Origin: Oceanospirillaceae bacterium
Lineage (GTDB): Bacteria > Pseudomonadota > Gammaproteobacteria > Pseudomonadales > Balneatricaceae
DNA length: 64,000 bases
Reading direction: 5' to 3'
Assembly (NCBI GenBank): GCA_018647765.1
Contig: JABGSN010000015.1
Span: forward strand, 1-64,000
The stretch's first letter is position 1, and every line of letters begins with the position of its first letter. Below the pieces are notes generated by a model that was given only the letters and a program-made list of their open reading frames with translations, made no database searches and was not told where the DNA came from. Below, one piece after another: positions 55,476-64,000 of this stretch. Both the position numbers and the translations under genes were made by a program.

Positions 55476-56885
55476 ATGAGCCAAACTAACGAGATTGCCA
55501 CAAACCAACAATGGGGAGGCCGTTTTAGCGAGCCTACCGATGCCTTTGTGGCCCGTTTTACGGCATCAGTGGACTTTGACCAACGTATGTACCGCCAAGA
55601 CATTCAGGGTTCCGTAGCGCATGCCAAAATGCTCACCCATGTGGGCGTATTAACGCAGCAAGAGTGTGATGATATTTTGCGCGGTTTAGAAGAGATTCGT
55701 ATCGAGATTGAACGCGGCGACTTCACCTGGTCCGTGGCCCTCGAAGATGTACACATGAACATCGAAGCCGCCCTCACCACGAAGATCGGCATGGCCGGCA
55801 AGAAGCTCCACACAGGGCGCTCTCGCAACGACCAAGTAGCCACTGATATTCGCCTTTATTTGCGTGATGAAATCGACCTTATTTGTAGTGAAATCAGTCG
55901 CTTACAAATGGGTTTTATTGGCCAAGCCAAGGCCGAAAATGCCACTATCATGCCTGGCTTTACACACTTACAAACGGCACAACCTGTAACCTTTGGCCAC
56001 CATGTATTGGCGTGGAACGAAATGCTCCAGCGTGACTACGAACGCCTACAAGACTTGCGCAAACGCCTTAACATTTCGCCCTTGGGTGCAGCCGCATTGG
56101 CCGGCACGAGCTATCCCATAGATCGACACATGACCAGCGATTTGTTAGGTTTTGACCGACCTACAGAAAACTCTCTCGATTCTGTGAGTGACCGTGACTT
56201 TGCCATTGAGTTTTGTGCTGCAGCGAGCCTTATATTAATGCACTTATCCCGCGCTTCAGAAGAACTGATTTTGTGGACCTCCGTACAGTTTAATTTTATC
56301 GACTTACCGGATCGCTTTTGTACTGGTTCATCAATCATGCCGCAAAAGAAAAACCCAGATGTACCCGAATTAGTCCGAGGCAAAACCGGCCGCGTCAATG
56401 GTCACCTCATTTGTTTGTTAACTTTGATGAAAGGCCAGCCGCTCACCTATAACAAAGACAACCAAGAAGACAAAGAACCCTTATTTGATACCATTGATAC
56501 GGTCAAGGGTTGCTTACGTGCCTATGCCGACATGGTGCCAGCCTTAGTGCCCAAGCGTGACCAAATGCGCGCCGCTGCGCTTAAAGGCTTTGCCACGGCA
56601 ACTGACTTGGCCGATTACTTGGTGGGTAAAGGCCTAGCCTTCCGTGACGCCCACGAAGTGGTTGGCAAGTCCGTTGCCCATGGCCTAGCCACCGGTAAAG
56701 ACCTGAGTGAGATGAGTTTGGCTGAACTACAAGCCTTTAGCGAGCTAATCACCGCTGACGTGTTTGATATACTGACCTTAGACGGCTCGGTCAGTGCCCG
56801 CGATCACATCGGTGGCACAGCGCCTAAGCAAGTATTAGCAGCAGCAGAGCGGGCACTTGCCCTAGTCAGCAGCCGCCCGCTTTAA
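55476..56885 (+). CDS. argH: Argininosuccinate lyase
   Basis: 469 residues of the fumarase/aspartase superfamily. [20 protein letters not shown] begins the protein, [20 protein letters not shown] is the argininosuccinate region, and [20 protein letters not shown] the superfamily signature with the flexible catalytic loop. It splits argininosuccinate to arginine and fumarate. It stands alone; the other arginine genes are not in the window. It converges with cyaY. Confidence 0.98.
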   Translation: MSQTNEIATNQQWGGRFSEPTDAFVARFTASVDFDQRMYRQDIQGSVAHAKMLTHVGVLTQQECDDILRGLEEIRIEIERGDFTWSVALEDVHMNIEAALTTKIGMAGKKLHTGRSRNDQVATDIRLYLRDEIDLICSEISRLQMGFIGQAKAENATIMPGFTHLQTAQPVTFGHHVLAWNEMLQRDYERLQDLRKRLNISPLGAAALAGTSYPIDRHMTSDLLGFDRPTENSLDSVSDRDFAIEFCAAASLILMHLSRASEELILWTSVQFNFIDLPDRFCTGSSIMPQKKNPDVPELVRGKTGRVNGHLICLLTLMKGQPLTYNKDNQEDKEPLFDTIDTVKGCLRAYADMVPALVPKRDQMRAAALKGFATATDLADYLVGKGLAFRDAHEVVGKSVAHGLATGKDLSEMSLAELQAFSELITADVFDILTLDGSVSARDHIGGTAPKQVLAAAERALALVSSRPL

Positions 56886-56886
56886 G

Positions 56887-57225
56887 TTAGGCCAGCAATC
56901 CATCTAAGGCACTGCAGTCAAAGCGCTCCTGCGCTTGGTCTTGTAGTGCCTGGGCAAGACATTGGCCCAACGTTTGGCTCTGGTCAGTGGTTAAACGCCA
57001 GCTGCCTTGCTGCTGTTCAAAGTGTAAACCACCGGTCAAGCACGCCAGCCACACTTGGCTTAAGGGCGGCTGGCGACTGAGTATTATTTGACTCGCATTT
57101 TCACAGCTAATGGTGAGTAAACCATTAGTGTTGACGTAATCAATATCACTTTCTGCTTCATCTAAAAGTTCTTCCACCTGCAAAAATAAATCGTCAACCT
57201 GCTGCTGGAACTGCGCTTCATTCAT
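56887..57225 (-). CDS. cyaY: Frataxin-like iron-binding protein
   Basis: 112 residues from ATG 57225; the frame extends three codons to a GTG. MNEAQFQQQVDDLFLQVEEL then LDEAESDIDYVNTNGLLTIS gives the acidic first helix and first strand of the frataxin fold, ending with the second helix. It binds iron and tunes Fe-S cluster assembly. In many gammaproteobacteria cyaY faces the lptM-lysA-dapF group, exactly as here. Confidence 0.93.
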   Translation of the reverse strand: MNEAQFQQQVDDLFLQVEELLDEAESDIDYVNTNGLLTISCENASQIILSRQPPLSQVWLACLTGGLHFEQQQGSWRLTTDQSQTLGQCLAQALQDQAQERFDCSALDGLLA

Positions 57226-57382
57226 GAATTTCACTTTTGGTAATGGCCTCGTTATTGAGGCCGTTGATTAATATGCGTTCAAAGTAACCCATTGCCGGTG
57301 TCTGCGCTAGTGTAGACGCGTGTTTCAGGGGTATAATCGTAGCTAATTATTAACTTAATACGACAACACTGTGGGTGCCGAC

Positions 57383-57499
57383 GTGAAAAAATTGGTTTGT
57401 TTATCGCTACTCTGCCTCAACTTGACCTTAGGCTTGGCAAGCTGTGGGCAGGCGGGAAGCTTATATGTACCCGACACCCCAGCAACAACCAGTCATTAA
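57383..57499 (+). CDS. lptM: LptM (YifL)-type small lipoprotein
   Basis: 38 codons from GTG 57383: a signal peptide VKKLVCLSLLCLNLTLGLAS followed by lipobox Cys21 in the family's CGQAGSLYVPD motif (consensus C-G-x-K/A-G-x-L-Y-x-P), then a Thr/Ala-rich end. In E. coli LptM helps assemble the LptD LPS translocon. It overlaps frames that would extend lysA upstream, and sits immediately before lysA as in relatives. Confidence 0.85.
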   Translation: MKKLVCLSLLCLNLTLGLASCGQAGSLYVPDTPATTSH

Positions 57500-57515
57500 A
57501 CGAGTCATCGACACC

Positions 57516-58769
57516 ATGGATAATTTTGAATACCGTAGCAACCGGTTGTTTGCCGAAGACATCGATGTAGCTAGCCTGGCGCAGCAATACGGCACGCCAA
57601 CCTATGTCTACTCTCGCGACACCTTAGAACGTAACTACACGGCCTATAGCCAAGCCCTAGAAGGTTGTGACCACTTAGTGTGTTACGCGGTAAAGGCCAA
57701 CAGCAACATTGCAGTACTTAATGTGCTTGCACGCCTTGACGCCGGTTTTGACATCGTTTCTATTGGCGAATTGGAGCGCGTATTGGTGGCCGGTGGTGAT
57801 CCCAACAAAATCGTATTCTCCGGCGTCGGCAAACAAACCCACGAAATGCAACGGGCATTAGAAGTGGGCGTCCACTGTTTTAATGTAGAGTCTGAGGCCG
57901 AGCTAGTACGCTTACAGAGCGTTGCTGCCAGTATGGACCGTGTGGCACCCATATCGTTACGCATTAACCCCGATGTGGATGCAAAAACGCACCCTTACAT
58001 CTCTACGGGTCTAAAAGAGAACAAGTTTGGTATTGGCATTGACCAAGCGCCAGCAGCCTATGCCCAAGCGAGCACTATGAGCCACATCAATGTGATTGGT
58101 GTGGATTGCCATATTGGCTCGCAGCTCACTCAAATTGAGCCCTACCTAGACGCCATGGATCGCTTGTTTGTATTAATTGATACCCTTGCAGAACAAGGTG
58201 TCGGCATTACCCACTTAGACCTAGGCGGTGGCCTTGGCGTCTGTTATGGCGACGAACAACCACCCGCCATTAGCGATTTTATTTCCCGTGTACGTGCCCA
58301 CCTTGGCAACCGCAATTTAGCTTTGGTGTTTGAACCTGGCCGCTCTATTTGTGCTGATGCTGGGGTGTTATTAACCCATGTAGAATACATTAAGAACAAT
58401 GATGACAAATATTTTGCCATTGTCGACGCAGCCATGAATGACCTCATTCGCCCTGCCCTATACAGTGCATGGCAAGACATCATTCCTGCCGACTTAAACG
58501 CTAAAGCCTGCGTGCAAGACTTTGACATTGTGGGCCCCATTTGCGAAACCGGCGACTTTTTAGGTAAAAACCGCCACCTCGCTATTGAGGCTGGAGACCT
58601 GCTCGCCGTATGTAGCTCGGGTGCCTATGGTTTTGGCATGGCCTCTAACTACAACAGCCGCAACCGTGCGGCCGAAGTAATGGTGGATGGCAATCAGTCT
58701 CACCTCATAGGCGAGCGCGAACAATTATCACAGCAGTGGGCCCGCGAGCGCCTATTGCCAACTACTTAA
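57516..58769 (+). CDS. lysA: Diaminopimelate decarboxylase
   Basis: 417 residues from ATG 57516; the longer frame runs through the lptM gene. MDNFEYRSNRLFAEDIDVAS is the normal LysA start. HLVCYAVKANSNIAVLNVLA contains the PLP lysine, GGGLGVCYGDEQ the phosphate-binding glycines, VDCHIGSQLT and CETGDFLGKN the substrate region. It produces lysine from meso-DAP. dapF follows 21 bp later. Confidence 0.97.
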   Translation: MDNFEYRSNRLFAEDIDVASLAQQYGTPTYVYSRDTLERNYTAYSQALEGCDHLVCYAVKANSNIAVLNVLARLDAGFDIVSIGELERVLVAGGDPNKIVFSGVGKQTHEMQRALEVGVHCFNVESEAELVRLQSVAASMDRVAPISLRINPDVDAKTHPYISTGLKENKFGIGIDQAPAAYAQASTMSHINVIGVDCHIGSQLTQIEPYLDAMDRLFVLIDTLAEQGVGITHLDLGGGLGVCYGDEQPPAISDFISRVRAHLGNRNLALVFEPGRSICADAGVLLTHVEYIKNNDDKYFAIVDAAMNDLIRPALYSAWQDIIPADLNAKACVQDFDIVGPICETGDFLGKNRHLAIEAGDLLAVCSSGAYGFGMASNYNSRNRAAEVMVDGNQSHLIGEREQLSQQWARERLLPTT

Positions 58770-58790
58770 GCAACAAGGAACGGGGCTAAA

Positions 58791-59621
58791 ATGCTATTAC
58801 GTTTTGCCAAAATGCACGGTTTGGGTAACGACTTTATGGTGGTTGACCTTATCACCCAAAGAGCGCATTTATCCACCAAACAAATTCGCCGCTTAGGCGA
58901 TCGCAACACCGGTATCGGTTTTGATCAGTTGCTATTAGTGGAAACACCACAAGCACCAGACGTGGACTTTCGTTATCGCATTTTTAATGCCAACGGCAAT
59001 GAAGTAGAGCACTGTGGCAACGGTGCGCGCTGCTTTGCCAAATTTGTGCATGATCAACGCTTAACCGGCAAACGTGAAATTGCGGTACAAACCAACAATG
59101 GCCGTATTGTGTTGCATGTGCAAGGCGACCATCAAGTTACCGTGGACATGGGCGAACCTATTTTGCACCCTGCCTCCATACCGTTTGACGCGCCCCAACA
59201 AGCCCCTAGCTACTCAATTGAACAAGATGGCCAACACTACACCATAGGGGCCGTATCCATGGGCAATCCCCACGGCGTATTGATGGTCGATAATGTGGCC
59301 ACTGCGCCGGTACATGAACTAGGGCCTAAGCTCGAACATCACCCCCGGTTTGCCAACCAAGCCAATATAGGGTTTATGCAAATTGTTGACCGCCAAAACA
59401 TTAAGTTACGTGTATTCGAACGGGGCGTTGGTGAAACCAAGGCCTGCGGCACAGGCGCCTGCGCTGCGGTGGTAGCCGGCCAACAACAGGGTTTATTAGA
59501 TACTAAAGTGACAGCTCACCTCAGCGGCGGAGATTTGCTCATTGAATGGCAAGGCCCTGGCCATCACCTGTCCATGACTGGGCCTGCAACCCATGTATAC
59601 GAAGGGCAGGTCCGCTTATGA
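58791..59621 (+). CDS. dapF: Diaminopimelate epimerase
   Basis: 276 residues. The two catalytic cysteines are in [20 protein letters not shown] and [20 protein letters not shown]. It interconverts LL- and meso-DAP for lysine and peptidoglycan. It ends at the ATGA overlap with the DUF484 gene. Confidence 0.98.
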   Translation: MLLRFAKMHGLGNDFMVVDLITQRAHLSTKQIRRLGDRNTGIGFDQLLLVETPQAPDVDFRYRIFNANGNEVEHCGNGARCFAKFVHDQRLTGKREIAVQTNNGRIVLHVQGDHQVTVDMGEPILHPASIPFDAPQQAPSYSIEQDGQHYTIGAVSMGNPHGVLMVDNVATAPVHELGPKLEHHPRFANQANIGFMQIVDRQNIKLRVFERGVGETKACGTGACAAVVAGQQQGLLDTKVTAHLSGGDLLIEWQGPGHHLSMTGPATHVYEGQVRL

Positions 59622-60274
59622 GTCAGCTAGAGAAACAAGACGTGGCTGATTATTTACGCCAAAATCCAGACTTTTTTAACCAATATCCTGAGTTGCTTGC
59701 CGACCTTGAACTGTCTCATAACTGCGGCCAAGCCACGTCGTTGATTGAACGCCAAACGCAAGTCATGCGCCATAAGTTACAAGATTATGCCACTAAGATG
59801 TCGGACATTTTAGGCACTGCTCGGCGTAACGACGTACAGTTTGAAAAAACCAAACGTTTAGTCATTGAACTGGCTTCAGCCACCAGCCTTAACGCCCTCA
59901 CTGAGGCGCTAAAACAGAGTTTTATCAACGAGTTCCATGCCGATGCGGCCCACTTAGCCTTATTCTCCAAGGTCGACGCTAGTGATAACCACCCCGATTT
60001 AAGCGATGCCCAAGGTGACGCACAAATCATGGCCCTGGCGGACAAAAACTGGGCTTATTGCCAAGCCTTTACGGAGCCCGAGTTGCAACAGCTGTTCCAG
60101 CACTCAAGCACGCTCAAATCCTGTGCCATTGTGCCTTTATACCTAGGCGACACACCCCTTGGTGTACTCATTATTGCCAGCAACACCCAAGACCACTACA
60201 ACCAACAATTGGATACCTTATTTCTTAACCACGTTGCCGCCGTAACAGGGCGCTGCCTCGGTCGTTTAACTTAA
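59618..60274 (+). CDS. DUF484 family GAF-like protein
   Basis: 218 residues from ATG 59618, 4 bp overlap with dapF; the frame continues upstream inside dapF and is not used. [20 protein letters not shown] is the DUF484 signature, followed by a helical linker and a GAF-like domain with [20 protein letters not shown]. Function unknown. It always sits before xerC in this gene group, as here, with only 2 bp between. Confidence 0.9.
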   Translation: MSQLEKQDVADYLRQNPDFFNQYPELLADLELSHNCGQATSLIERQTQVMRHKLQDYATKMSDILGTARRNDVQFEKTKRLVIELASATSLNALTEALKQSFINEFHADAAHLALFSKVDASDNHPDLSDAQGDAQIMALADKNWAYCQAFTEPELQQLFQHSSTLKSCAIVPLYLGDTPLGVLIIASNTQDHYNQQLDTLFLNHVAAVTGRCLGRLT

Positions 60275-60276
60275 CA

Positions 60277-61224
60277 ATGCCGGACTCTAGCGCTAGCTTA
60301 AACCAAACAGTGGCAGATTATTTGCACTATTTGGCTCATATCAAACGCTACTCCGAGCACACCATCGCCTCTTATCGGCGTGATATTCAACGTTTAATAG
60401 ACACGATGCAGGCGCACCAACACATGCTCTGGGGCGACGTCCAAGCCGATACCATACGCGCCGCCTTAACACAGGCTCGGCAAACGGGCTTAGCTCCAAA
60501 AAGTTTGCAGCGCATGCTCTCTAGCTGGCGTAGTTTATTTACTTACCTGATACAAAACGGCCTCGCCAAGCAAAACCCAGCGGTGGGTATCCAGGCCCCC
60601 AAAGCCGGCCGGCGCCTTCCCAGCAGCCTAGACCCTGATCAAATTAGCCAGATTCTTGATAACCCCGCGGACAACAGCGGCCCTATGGCCACACGTGATC
60701 AAGCGCTGCTTGAACTCACCTATTCTTGCGGCTTACGACTCGCCGAACTGACCAGCCTCAATATACTTGACTTAGACCTAGGCGACGCCACGTTAAGGGT
60801 AACCGGCAAAGGCAACAAAACCCGTCAATTGCCCATGGGCCGACAAGCTATCAAAGCCGTCAATGACTGGCTGCAACAGCGAAAACACGTTAAATGTCTC
60901 GATGCCAATGCCCTTTTTATTAATCACCGTGGTCAACGCATGGGCCCACGAGGCATTCAGTTACGTATGGCCAAAATGGCCGCCGCCCAAGGTCAGCGCC
61001 TACATCCACATATGTTACGGCATTCGTTTGCCAGCCATTTATTACAATCCAGCGGCGACTTACGCGCAGTACAAGAGCTGCTTGGTCATAGCAACATCAG
61101 CACCACACAAGTGTATACTCACTTAGACTACCAGCATTTAGCCAAAGTCTATGACCAAGCCCACCCTAGAGCCCAGGCACATAAACCCACAGACTTGTCG
61201 GCAGAGGATTCCAACCATGATTAA
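60277..61224 (+). CDS. xerC: Site-specific tyrosine recombinase XerC
   Basis: 315 residues. N-terminal SAM-like domain (YLHYLAHIKRYSEHTIASYR) and catalytic domain with Arg in YSCGLRLAELTSLNILDLDL, H-x-x-R in LHPHMLRHSFASHLLQS, and GHSNISTTQVYTHLD with the nucleophile Tyr. It resolves chromosome dimers at dif together with XerD, not in this window. The last 8 bp overlap yigB. Confidence 0.97.
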   Translation: MPDSSASLNQTVADYLHYLAHIKRYSEHTIASYRRDIQRLIDTMQAHQHMLWGDVQADTIRAALTQARQTGLAPKSLQRMLSSWRSLFTYLIQNGLAKQNPAVGIQAPKAGRRLPSSLDPDQISQILDNPADNSGPMATRDQALLELTYSCGLRLAELTSLNILDLDLGDATLRVTGKGNKTRQLPMGRQAIKAVNDWLQQRKHVKCLDANALFINHRGQRMGPRGIQLRMAKMAAAQGQRLHPHMLRHSFASHLLQSSGDLRAVQELLGHSNISTTQVYTHLDYQHLAKVYDQAHPRAQAHKPTDLSAEDSNHD

Positions 61225-61915
61225 AGTCATTACCTTTGATTTAGATGACACCCTCTGGGACATTGGAACCGTCATCACCAAGGCCAATACGTTGATGCTT
61301 GCGTGGATGCAACAACACGCGCCTAAGTTCAGTCAGACTTATGATCACCATGGCATTGATGCCTTGCGTGACGAAATTTGGCAACAGCAGCCGCAGTTAA
61401 AACACGACCTCAGCCAAAGCCGTATTGCCCTCATACAGCTGGGCTTAGAGCGCTGTGGTTACCGTTCCGCAGCTAACCTTGCACAAGCCGCGTTTGAGGT
61501 TTACTTTAGCGCCCGCAACGACGTGCTGTTATTTGATGGTGCCCAACAACAACTACAAGCCCTTGGCAAACACTATACGGTGGGTGCCCTGACCAACGGC
61601 AATGCCGACTTACAGCGCGTAGGCTTAGATCACTTATTCGACTTCTACCTCAATTCGGCTCAGGTCGGCGTCAGCAAACCACACCCCAAGTTCTTTGAGG
61701 CCGCCTTGCGGCACACAGGTTTGCCGCCCCAGGCGTTTATCCACATTGGCGACCATCCACAACATGACATTGCCGGTGCACAAGCCGCGGGCATGCACAG
61801 CATATGGATGAACCCTAACAACGCCCTGTGGCCAGCGGGACAAGCAAGCGCCAGCCAAGAAATTCAGAATCTCCATCAACTCAGCGACGCGGTGGCAAAA
61901 ATCCATGACCACTGA
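61217..61915 (+). CDS. yigB: YigB-type HAD phosphatase
   Basis: 232 residues from ATG 61217; upstream frame lies in xerC. MIKVITFDLDDTLWDIGTVI carries motif I, YTVGALTNGNADLQRVGLDH motif II, VSKPHPKFFEAA motif III, and HIGDHPQHDIAGAQAAGMHS motif IV. Order xerC-yigB matches E. coli, where YigB dephosphorylates the riboflavin precursor and FMN. It overlaps the next start by 11 bp. Confidence 0.9.
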   Translation: MIKVITFDLDDTLWDIGTVITKANTLMLAWMQQHAPKFSQTYDHHGIDALRDEIWQQQPQLKHDLSQSRIALIQLGLERCGYRSAANLAQAAFEVYFSARNDVLLFDGAQQQLQALGKHYTVGALTNGNADLQRVGLDHLFDFYLNSAQVGVSKPHPKFFEAALRHTGLPPQAFIHIGDHPQHDIAGAQAAGMHSIWMNPNNALWPAGQASASQEIQNLHQLSDAVAKIHDH

Positions 61916-62903
61916 ACATACGTTTGCACCCTATGTCCGCGCTTTAGGCAAAGGTAAGCGTGGCAGCCGTTCACTAACCCAAGCCGAGGCGCGCGACGCT
62001 ATGGCTATGATCTTGCAACAACAAGTTGAACCAGAACAGCTCGGTGCCTTCTTAATGTTGTTGCGCTTGAAAGAAGAAACCCCACAAGAGTTGGCCGGAT
62101 TTGTAGAAGCGGTACGCGCCCATCACCACTATTCACCTGCGTTAGTGGCGGGCATACAAGTGGATTTAGACTGGTCCACCTACGCCGGTAAAAAACGTCA
62201 CTTACCCTGGTTTTTGCTGGCCGCATTGACCCTCGCAGGCCAAGGCATTAAAGTCTTTATGCATGGTGCCAAAGGCCACACAAAGGGGCGTATTTATAGC
62301 CAAGATGTGCTCTCGGCCCTTGGCATGCCTATTGCTCAAAACTGGCAACAATGCCAGACTCAGCTACAAGATCGCAATTTTAGTTTTATGAGTTTGCAAC
62401 AACTGAGCCCAGCCCTAGACCACATCATTGGTTTGCGGTCAATTTTCGGCTTACGGTCTCCCGTGCATACTTTAACGCGACTGTTAAACCCGCTGGCGGC
62501 TAAACACACCATTGATGGTGTATTTCACCCCGCCTATGGACCCTTGCATCAGCACACGGCCATGTTATTGCAACACCCCCGTAGCCTCACTATTCGTGGC
62601 GACGGCGGTGAAGCCGAAGTCCGCCCTGATACCGACTGTCATTTACAGTGGGTTGACGAACAGCAGGCCAGTGACGAAGTGTGGCACCGAACACTTGCCA
62701 AGCGCGACACACTAGAGCAAAATCTCGACCCCTTGAGGCTAGTTAAGTTATGGCGTGCAGAACAGCAAGACCGATATGGCGAGGCTGCCGTGATCAGTAC
62801 GTTAGCCGCTTGCTTGGTACTATTGCAGCAAGCCAGCGGTCAAGCTGAAGCCCAAGCCTTGGCACAAAAGTGGTGGCAAGGCAGGAACAAACAGCTTATG
62901 TAA
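61905..62903 (+). CDS. TrpD2/YbiB-type glycosyltransferase family 3 protein
   Basis: 332 residues resembling anthranilate phosphoribosyltransferase. SLTQAEARDAMAMILQQQVE with PEQLGAFLMLLRLKEETPQE is the N-terminal helical domain. FMHGAKGHTKGRIYSQDVLS replaces the G-T-G-G-D-phosphate loop of true TrpD, and GLRSIFGLRSPVHTLTRLLN then IRGDGGEAEVRP match YbiB/TrpD2. These proteins bind nucleic acid and are not tryptophan enzymes. It should not be linked to the anthranilate pathway at 3199. Confidence 0.85.
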   Translation: MTTEHTFAPYVRALGKGKRGSRSLTQAEARDAMAMILQQQVEPEQLGAFLMLLRLKEETPQELAGFVEAVRAHHHYSPALVAGIQVDLDWSTYAGKKRHLPWFLLAALTLAGQGIKVFMHGAKGHTKGRIYSQDVLSALGMPIAQNWQQCQTQLQDRNFSFMSLQQLSPALDHIIGLRSIFGLRSPVHTLTRLLNPLAAKHTIDGVFHPAYGPLHQHTAMLLQHPRSLTIRGDGGEAEVRPDTDCHLQWVDEQQASDEVWHRTLAKRDTLEQNLDPLRLVKLWRAEQQDRYGEAAVISTLAACLVLLQQASGQAEAQALAQKWWQGRNKQLM

Positions 62904-62983
62904 TATAGTTATAAGAATTTAGTTTTTTATAACTAATGTATTTTTGTTGTATCGCTTATATAATTCATTTAGTATTCCGCTGA

Positions 62984-63003
62984 TTTAAAGCATGTGCTTT
63001 AAA
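62984..63003. promoter_or_regulatory. Palindrome upstream of coaD
   Basis: TTTAAAGCA and TGCTTTAAA, separated by TG, form a 9-bp dyad 29 bp before the coaD ATG. A second weaker AT-rich inverted repeat (AGTTATAA / TTATAACT, 62907-62934) lies before it. They might be an operator and a weak terminator for the preceding gene; no regulator is identified. Confidence 0.35.
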
Positions 63004-63014
63004 CTGTGGCTTAA

Positions 63015-63787
<773 letters not shown>

Positions 63788-63811
63788 GCCGTAACAACAG
63801 CGAGGTTGGGT

Positions 63812-64000
63812 ATGGAAACAAAAAAGCTACAGGAGCTTCTAGGCCGGCTACACTCTGAATTAGCGGATCATCAAATTGATGATCCAAAAGTGCAACAGCA
63901 ACTAAAAACTCTGCTGCTAGACATTCAGAACCAAGTCACAAACTCGCAACAAACTCAGCTGCCTCAAGCGCAAAACGCGTCAGACTTCGCATTGCTGCTG
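63812..64000 (+). CDS. DUF4404 family protein, N-terminal part cut by the window edge
   Basis: 63 codons from ATG 63812, with AGGTTGGG upstream, reading METKKLQELLGRLHSELADH and continuing with Gln-rich helix. The N-terminus resembles the small helical DUF4404 proteins. The frame runs off the window, so length and end are unknown. Function unknown. Confidence 0.7.
   Translation, partial: METKKLQELLGRLHSELADHQIDDPKVQQQLKTLLLDIQNQVTNSQQTQLPQAQNASDFALLL

Noticed and set aside
57444..57515. Longer lysA start at 57444
   Set aside because: The added 24 residues are not LysA-like and lie in another frame over the lptM lipoprotein gene; ATG 57516 gives the standard N-terminus.
61905..62903. Idea that the TrpD-like gene is part of the anthranilate pathway
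   Set aside because: The phosphoribosyl-diphosphate and anthranilate motifs of true TrpD are not kept, and it matches the YbiB/TrpD2 group 50 kb away from the operon.

Overview
The window is about 64 kb of gammaproteobacterial chromosome, densely packed, with roughly balanced GC by eye. The housekeeping order matches the Pseudomonas/Oceanospirillales type: mrcA divergent from a pilMNOPQ/hofMNOPQ-like locus, then aroK, aroB, a damX-like gene, gltB, gltD and hemE. The hemCDXY, lptM-lysA-dapF-DUF484-xerC-yigB and coaD-ferredoxin groups point the same way. A marine member of the Oceanospirillales (Reinekea-like) is a reasonable guess, but the sequence alone does not settle the genus. No rRNA, tRNA, insertion sequence, prophage or CRISPR array was seen.

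Region 1 (1-2950) is a small oxidative catabolic module: the tail of an SDR dehydrogenase, a flavin-containing/Baeyer-Villiger type monooxygenase, and a dienelactone hydrolase fused to an NTF2/SnoaL-like domain. Region 2 (3199-11572) is an operon for aerobic 2-aminobenzoate (anthranilate) breakdown through CoA thioesters. It encodes the bifunctional 2-aminobenzoyl-CoA monooxygenase/reductase (hydroxylase fused to an Old Yellow Enzyme reductase), an SDR, a MarR regulator, an enoyl-CoA hydratase, an acyl-CoA dehydrogenase, a 2-aminobenzoate-CoA ligase, a hotdog thioesterase and a RidA-family protein. A striking double palindrome sits in its promoter. The cluster carries two deletion scars. A divergent alpha/beta hydrolase is cut to about 30 codons. 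A Liv-type ABC importer has collapsed to about 390 bp: a frameshifted, internally deleted binding-protein head joined to what looks like the tail of an ATPase.

Region 3 (11600-18000) holds a DUF3445 haem-dependent N-demethylase-like gene, a 2-TM potassium channel, an ornithine cyclodeaminase-like gene placed after purE-purK, a HAD phosphatase, a truncated YhhN gene and a GlxA-type AraC regulator. Region 4 (18127-27383) holds a MoxR ATPase, a VWA protein and an unusual Bfd ferredoxin/arylformamidase-like fusion, then an RND/MMPL-LolA-like-outer-membrane-protein operon, a small hydrophobic protein with its own promoter and terminator, and two lipoproteins. Region 5 (27377-40704) has glpK, ubiD, rho, hemYXDC, trmB, ybaK, a stretch of tiny or decayed membrane ORFs, a tautomerase, hemE and gltD.

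Region 6 (40769-55286) has gltB, the damX-like AAA-SPOR protein, aroB, aroK, and a compact DNA-uptake/pilus locus in which the PilN, PilO and PilP roles appear merged into one 400-aa protein and the secretin is short (HofQ-sized). It continues with divergent mrcA and an exported SNase-like nuclease. Region 7 (55476-64000) has argH, cyaY, lptM, lysA, dapF, a DUF484 gene, xerC, yigB, a TrpD2/YbiB gene, coaD, a 2[4Fe-4S] ferredoxin and the start of a DUF4404 gene.

The most interesting material is the anthranilate-CoA cluster that has lost its importer and a hydrolase, its double MarR-like operator, the RidA homologue lacking the usual catalytic arginine, the Bfd-hydrolase fusion and the fused PilNOP/Hof-like locus.
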